Shown piece after piece: positions 60,726-64,000 of a stretch of 64,000 nucleotides of DNA. The DNA is taken from the NCBI RefSeq assembly GCF_034259425.1, contig NZ_JAXIVU010000004.1:1-64000 (forward strand). Direction: 5' to 3'. The notes under the pieces were generated by a model. The model did not search any database and was not told where the DNA came from. It worked only from the letters and a program-made list of their open reading frames with translations. Position numbers and translations under genes: made by a program. Source of the DNA: Denitrificimonas halotolerans. GTDB taxonomy: Bacteria > Pseudomonadota > Gammaproteobacteria > Pseudomonadales > Pseudomonadaceae. Position 1 is the stretch's first letter. The number at the start of each line of letters is the position of its first letter.

Positions 60726-61415
60726 TTAAAGGGGGATGGTTTTATCCAACTCAATGGCTGCATCTAAGCGCTCTAGTAATTCTTTGCGAACCTTTAGTTT
60801 CGTGTTGTGATGGGCGCGCATATTAATTTTCTTCATTTCCTCAGCGGTAGTGAGGGCGGTCTCCATGAGTTGCTCGGCGGGTACTACACGATCTAGAAAA
60901 CCTGCGTTGACAGCATCGGTTGGATTAAAAATTTCACCATTGATAACAGATCGTTGGAAGGCAGGCTTGGTGAGACGGTCTTTGGCCAAAGCAATGCCAG
61001 CATAGTGCATTGTCATGCCGATCAAGACTTCGTTTAAACCGATGTTAAAAGCACCTTCTGCACCAATGCGATAGTCAGCAGCTAGCAATAAGAAAGCACC
61101 TTTAGCAATTGCATGGCCTGGGCAGGCGACAATGATTGGGTAGGGGTGTGCTAACATGCGTCGAGTTAAAGTTGAACCTAAGGCAACTAAGTGAAAGGCA
61201 TTATCAACACTAGATGTCATGACTTTTAGATCGTAACCGCCCGATAAAATACCTGGTTGCCCAGTGATAATGACAATAGCTCGGTCTTGCTCGGCTTGAT
61301 CAAGGCGCTTATTAAAAGCATCGATCATATCCGGTGAAAGAGCATTAACTTTGCCGTTATTTAAGGTTAAGGTGGCAATACCGTCGGTGCAGCTGTAGTG
61401 AATCAGTTCGCTCAT
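60726..61415 (-). CDS. Crotonase/enoyl-CoA hydratase family protein
   Basis: A 229-residue protein of the crotonase superfamily. TLTLNNGKVNALSPDMIDAF is the start block, ILSGGYDLKVMTSSVDNAFH supplies the first part of the oxyanion hole and KGAFLLLAADYRIGAEGAFN the second. The glutamates typical of active hydratases are not obvious in the usual places, so it may be an isomerase or thioesterase-like member. It is divergent from tusA. Confidence 0.82.
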   Translation of the reverse strand: MSELIHYSCTDGIATLTLNNGKVNALSPDMIDAFNKRLDQAEQDRAIVIITGQPGILSGGYDLKVMTSSVDNAFHLVALGSTLTRRMLAHPYPIIVACPGHAIAKGAFLLLAADYRIGAEGAFNIGLNEVLIGMTMHYAGIALAKDRLTKPAFQRSVINGEIFNPTDAVNAGFLDRVVPAEQLMETALTTAEEMKKINMRAHHNTKLKVRKELLERLDAAIELDKTIPL

Positions 61416-61591
61416 GACTAAGAGTCCTTATTGTTAATATTGAGACGCACACTATCCAGCTCTGGATCAGAGGTAAAGCACGAAAACTGACTTGTAAGTC
61501 GTTTTTGTTTCGAGCGTACAATAAAGTGATGCTCGGCCGCTGGCGCTGGTATAGGTGGCTATGCTGTAGTGTAATTTAAACGAAAGGTAAG

Positions 61592-61843
61592 ATGAACATG
61601 ACAGACATGCTAATACAGGTTGATGCTGAACTGGATGCTAGTGGCTTATTTTGTCCTGAGCCGGTGATGATGCTACATACCAAGGTGCGCGAGTTGGCTG
61701 GTGGTGAAGTATTAAAAGTTATCGCTACCGACCCATCAACTCAGCGTGATATCCCTAAGTTTTGCACTTTTTTAGAGCATCACCTTTTAGACAGCAGTGA
61801 ACAGGATGGTACTTATACGTATTTGATCCGTAAAAAAGGCTAG
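61592..61843 (+). CDS. tusA: TusA-like sulfur carrier protein
   Basis: An 83-residue protein of the TusA/SirA family that passes persulfide sulfur to partners, for example in tRNA 2-thiouridine synthesis. The motif GLFCPEPVMM holds C21 (CPxP). Two starts are possible, ATG 61592 and ATG 61598; AAAGG lies ahead of both. It lies between the crotonase gene and nadK, with nadK 50 bp downstream. Confidence 0.93.
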   Translation: MNMTDMLIQVDAELDASGLFCPEPVMMLHTKVRELAGGEVLKVIATDPSTQRDIPKFCTFLEHHLLDSSEQDGTYTYLIRKKG

Positions 61844-61893
61844 TGCTCAGCGCGCTTTCAAGTACTTTATAAATATATAAAAACGGGAATCTT

Positions 61894-62784
61894 ATGGAGC
61901 AGTTTCGCAATATTGGCATCATTGGGCGCATGGGGAGTGCTAAAGTTTTAGAGACGATTCGTCGGTTAAAAAGCTATCTTTTGGGGCGGCATTTGCACGT
62001 CATTCTAGAGGATCGAATCGCAGAAATGTTGCCTGGCCATAATTTGCAAACCAGTTCGCGAAAGTTGTTGGGTGAGGTTTGTGATTTGGTTATTGTTGTG
62101 GGCGGTGATGGCTCTATGTTGGGAGCGGCACGTGCTTTAGCTAAGTACAATACTCCAGTCTTAGGGATTAATCGCGGTAATCTAGGCTTTTTAACTGATA
62201 TCCTCCCAGAGCATTTGGAGTCACAGATCTCTGAGGTGCTTGCAGGCAACTACACTATTGAGCAGCGCTTTCTATTAGAGACCGAAGTTCGGCGAAAAGG
62301 AGCACCTATTGGTCAAGGTGATGCACTCAATGATATTGTATTGCACCCTGGTAAGTCCACACGGATGATTGAGTTTGAGCTCTTTATTGATGGGCAGTTT
62401 GTGTATAGTCTCAAAGCCGATGGCCTTATTATTGCCACCCCTACAGGCTCAACGGCTTACGCATTGTCTGCGGGTGGGCCTATCATGCATCCGCGCTTAG
62501 ATGCCATTGTGATTGTTCCTATGTATCCGCACACTTTATCCAGCCGCCCTATAGTGGTTGATGCTGATAGTGAGCTGAAAGTGGTGATTTCTGAAAATAT
62601 GACCATTTATCCGTTGGTATCCTGCGATGGTCAAAATGATGTGACTTGTACGCCCGGTGACACGTTGCATATTCAGCGTAAGCCGCAGAAGCTACGTTTG
62701 ATTCACCCGTTGGGCCATAATTTTTATGGCGTATGTCGTGACAAGCTAGGCTGGGGGAGCCGCTTGGGGCAGGGCCATAAATAA
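61894..62784 (+). CDS. nadK: NAD kinase
   Basis: A 296-residue ATP-NAD kinase. VVGGDGSMLGAARALAKYN carries the GGDGS motif at 70-74 and the NE/D-containing loop is in GDALNDIVLHPGKST. LIIATPTGSTAYALSAGGPI is the second nucleotide-binding signature. Its TAA overlaps the next ATG (TAATG), so it is coupled to the metallophosphoesterase gene. Confidence 0.97.
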   Translation: MEQFRNIGIIGRMGSAKVLETIRRLKSYLLGRHLHVILEDRIAEMLPGHNLQTSSRKLLGEVCDLVIVVGGDGSMLGAARALAKYNTPVLGINRGNLGFLTDILPEHLESQISEVLAGNYTIEQRFLLETEVRRKGAPIGQGDALNDIVLHPGKSTRMIEFELFIDGQFVYSLKADGLIIATPTGSTAYALSAGGPIMHPRLDAIVIVPMYPHTLSSRPIVVDADSELKVVISENMTIYPLVSCDGQNDVTCTPGDTLHIQRKPQKLRLIHPLGHNFYGVCRDKLGWGSRLGQGHK

Positions 62785-63749
62785 TGTGGTTGGACCCTTT
62801 GCGCGGTTATGACCTCATTGGTGATGTACATGGCTGTGCGCAAACTTTGGAGCACTTGCTCGAGTTGCTTGGTTATCAAAAGCATGCAGGAGTGTGGCAA
62901 CATAAAAAACGCCAAGCTATATTTTTAGGTGACATCATTGATCGCGGGCCGCAAATTCGTGAAGCCCTGCACTTAGTGCATGCAATGGTGGATGCAGGGC
63001 ATGCACATTGCATCATGGGGAATCATGAATATTATGCCTTAGCTTGGAGCACGTCTATTGTGCGTGAAGGAAAGCACACTTATGTACGTGAACATAATAA
63101 ACGACATGAGCGGTTGCAACGTGAAACGCTAGAACAGTTCGCTCAGCACCCTCAGGACTGGAAAGATTTTAATCGTTGGTTTTTAGATTTGCCGCTGCTT
63201 ATTGATGCGCAGCGTTTTCGCGCAGTGCATGCGTGTTGGGATCAGCGGCTCATCCGTTCATTGCGTGAACAGTTTCCTGATGCTCGAGTGGATATCGAGT
63301 TTATTCGTCAATCAGCACATGTTGGTAGTCTTGCTGATCAAACTTTTAATCGGTTGTTACGCGGTGTTAATTTACCTTTGCCTTATGGCATGTCGCAAAT
63401 CAGTCAAGACGGTTATCAACGCACTTCGTTTCGCAGTAAATTTTGGCATGAAAACCTTCCAGTACTGACTTATGGTGATGTGGTTTTTCAGCCCGATGCT
63501 TTACCAGAACATATCACTCAGAAACCCTTGCCGGCTCAATATATTCGACAGATTACAGGGTATGATGAGCAGCAGCCCTTATTATTTGTAGGGCATTATT
63601 GGCGTCAAGGTCAACCAAATCTAATTCGTCCAAATTTAGCCTGTTTAGATTACAGTGCAGTCAATGGTGGCAAGTTGGTGGCTTACCGGCTGGGGCAGGA
63701 GCGTCATTTACTTCCGGCTCATTTTGTTTGGGTCGATGCTCAAGAATAA
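62784..63749 (+). CDS. Metallophosphoesterase (PrpA/Ap4A-hydrolase-like)
   Basis: A 321-residue calcineurin-like phosphoesterase. The metal ligands are in LIGDVHGCAQ (13-17), FLGDIIDRGPQ (49-55) and IMGNHEYYAL (79-82), the order D-x-H, GDxxDRG, GNHE. It lies between nadK and rhomboid as in Pseudomonas. The substrate may be a phosphoprotein or a dinucleoside polyphosphate; neither can be decided. Confidence 0.9.
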   Translation: MWLDPLRGYDLIGDVHGCAQTLEHLLELLGYQKHAGVWQHKKRQAIFLGDIIDRGPQIREALHLVHAMVDAGHAHCIMGNHEYYALAWSTSIVREGKHTYVREHNKRHERLQRETLEQFAQHPQDWKDFNRWFLDLPLLIDAQRFRAVHACWDQRLIRSLREQFPDARVDIEFIRQSAHVGSLADQTFNRLLRGVNLPLPYGMSQISQDGYQRTSFRSKFWHENLPVLTYGDVVFQPDALPEHITQKPLPAQYIRQITGYDEQQPLLFVGHYWRQGQPNLIRPNLACLDYSAVNGGKLVAYRLGQERHLLPAHFVWVDAQE

Positions 63750-63761
63750 GGAAAATCAATC

Positions 63762-64000
63762 ATGAAGTGGAGCAGTGTTATAAGGGTGCCATTGGATGTT
63801 GATTTGGCTCCTTTAGTACAGAAGTTAAGGCAGCAGGGTATTGTTCATCGCGTCACTGAATCCAGTGGTGAGCAAGTGCTCTGGGTGGGTGACGAGGAGC
63901 AGATAGCGCATGTGCAACAACTGTACCAAGCTTTTGTGGAGGGGATATGGACCACTGAGGCAGTGGATGTGGTTATCGAGCAGCAAACAACCCCGTCATT
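63762..64000 (+). CDS. Rhomboid family protease, N-terminal part (cut by window end)
   Basis: A partial frame of 79 residues starting MKWSSVIRVPLDVDLAPLVQ. The segment VQKLRQQGIVHRVTESSGEQ with VLWVGDEEQIAHVQQLYQAF is like the cytoplasmic N-terminal (NRho) domain of GlpG-type rhomboids. The membrane part lies beyond the window, so the catalytic Ser-His pair is not seen. Its place after nadK and the metallophosphoesterase supports the call. AAGGA lies upstream. Confidence 0.75.
   Translation, partial: MKWSSVIRVPLDVDLAPLVQKLRQQGIVHRVTESSGEQVLWVGDEEQIAHVQQLYQAFVEGIWTTEAVDVVIEQQTTPS

Noticed and set aside
60726..61415. Polyhydroxyalkanoate or fatty-acid beta-oxidation operon
   Set aside because: The crotonase stands alone, with no thiolase or dehydrogenase nearby, so a pathway could not be supported.
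1..64000. CRISPR array or cas genes
   Set aside because: No regularly spaced direct repeats and no Cas-like protein. The TnpB remnants are transposon genes and not Cas12.
1..64000. tRNA or rRNA genes
   Set aside because: No clover-leaf with T-loop GTTCRA pattern and CCA end or rRNA segment was noticed in any gap. A dedicated scan was not possible.

Overview
The window is a stretch of a gammaproteobacterial chromosome of the Pseudomonadaceae. The gene order leuC-leuD-leuB-asd-truA-trpF-accD-folC-SPOR-cvpA-purF-metZ and the trio nadK-metallophosphoesterase-rhomboid are typical of Pseudomonas. The core genes are visibly less G+C-rich than in most Pseudomonas, which would fit a low-GC relative such as the Thiopseudomonas/Denitrificimonas group. 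That placement is inference and was not tested. No tRNA, rRNA or CRISPR array was seen.

Bases 1-5100 are a decayed accessory region. They hold the 3' end of an IS3-type transposase, frameshifted umuD and umuC relics, a secreted thioredoxin-fold protein, a frameshifted PRC-barrel gene, an intact HPF/RaiA-like ribosome-associated protein, a broken DUF2254 membrane gene, a YihY/BrkB-like membrane protein, and a deleted IS200/IS605-type element (tnpA and tnpB remnants). Several of these genes are more G+C-rich than the rest of the window.

Bases 5.2-33.2 kb are mostly core metabolism and envelope. In order: a membrane rhodanese; the cobalamin lower-ligand operon cobT-cobC-cobS; a glxR-hyi-MFS cluster for tartronate semialdehyde/hydroxypyruvate; bolA; aconitase acnA; a second truncated TnpB; D-Ala-D-Ala carboxypeptidase dacB; yggL; HU; an OmpA-like lipoprotein; pdxH; a SlyB-like lipoprotein; the six-gene Mnh/Mrp cation/proton antiporter operon (A/B fused, then C-D-E-F-G); rarD; a DEAD-box RNA helicase; and the Entner-Doudoroff set pgl-edd-eda followed by a thioesterase.

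Bases 33.3-48.2 kb hold dusC, a LysR regulator divergent from leuCDB, asd, truA, trpF, accD, folC, a SPOR protein, cvpA, purF and metZ. They cover leucine, aspartate-family, tryptophan, fatty-acid, folate, purine and methionine synthesis. The fimV gene that lies between asd and truA in P. aeruginosa is absent.

Bases 48.3-64.0 kb hold a MATE exporter, a luciferase-like monooxygenase, a short non-autonomous IS605 derivative with a second right-end-like hairpin, YgiQ radical SAM protein, a cation diffusion facilitator, an aromatic amino acid permease, fumC, pyrF, small lipoprotein and membrane genes, a spermidine-synthase-like protein, a crotonase, tusA, nadK, a metallophosphoesterase and the start of a rhomboid protease.

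The most unusual signals are the three differently decayed copies of one IS605/TnpB family: one with a 43-bp perfect inverted repeat at its truncated end, one reduced to a roughly 245-bp MITE-like element. I found no convincing new multi-gene defence or biosynthetic system.
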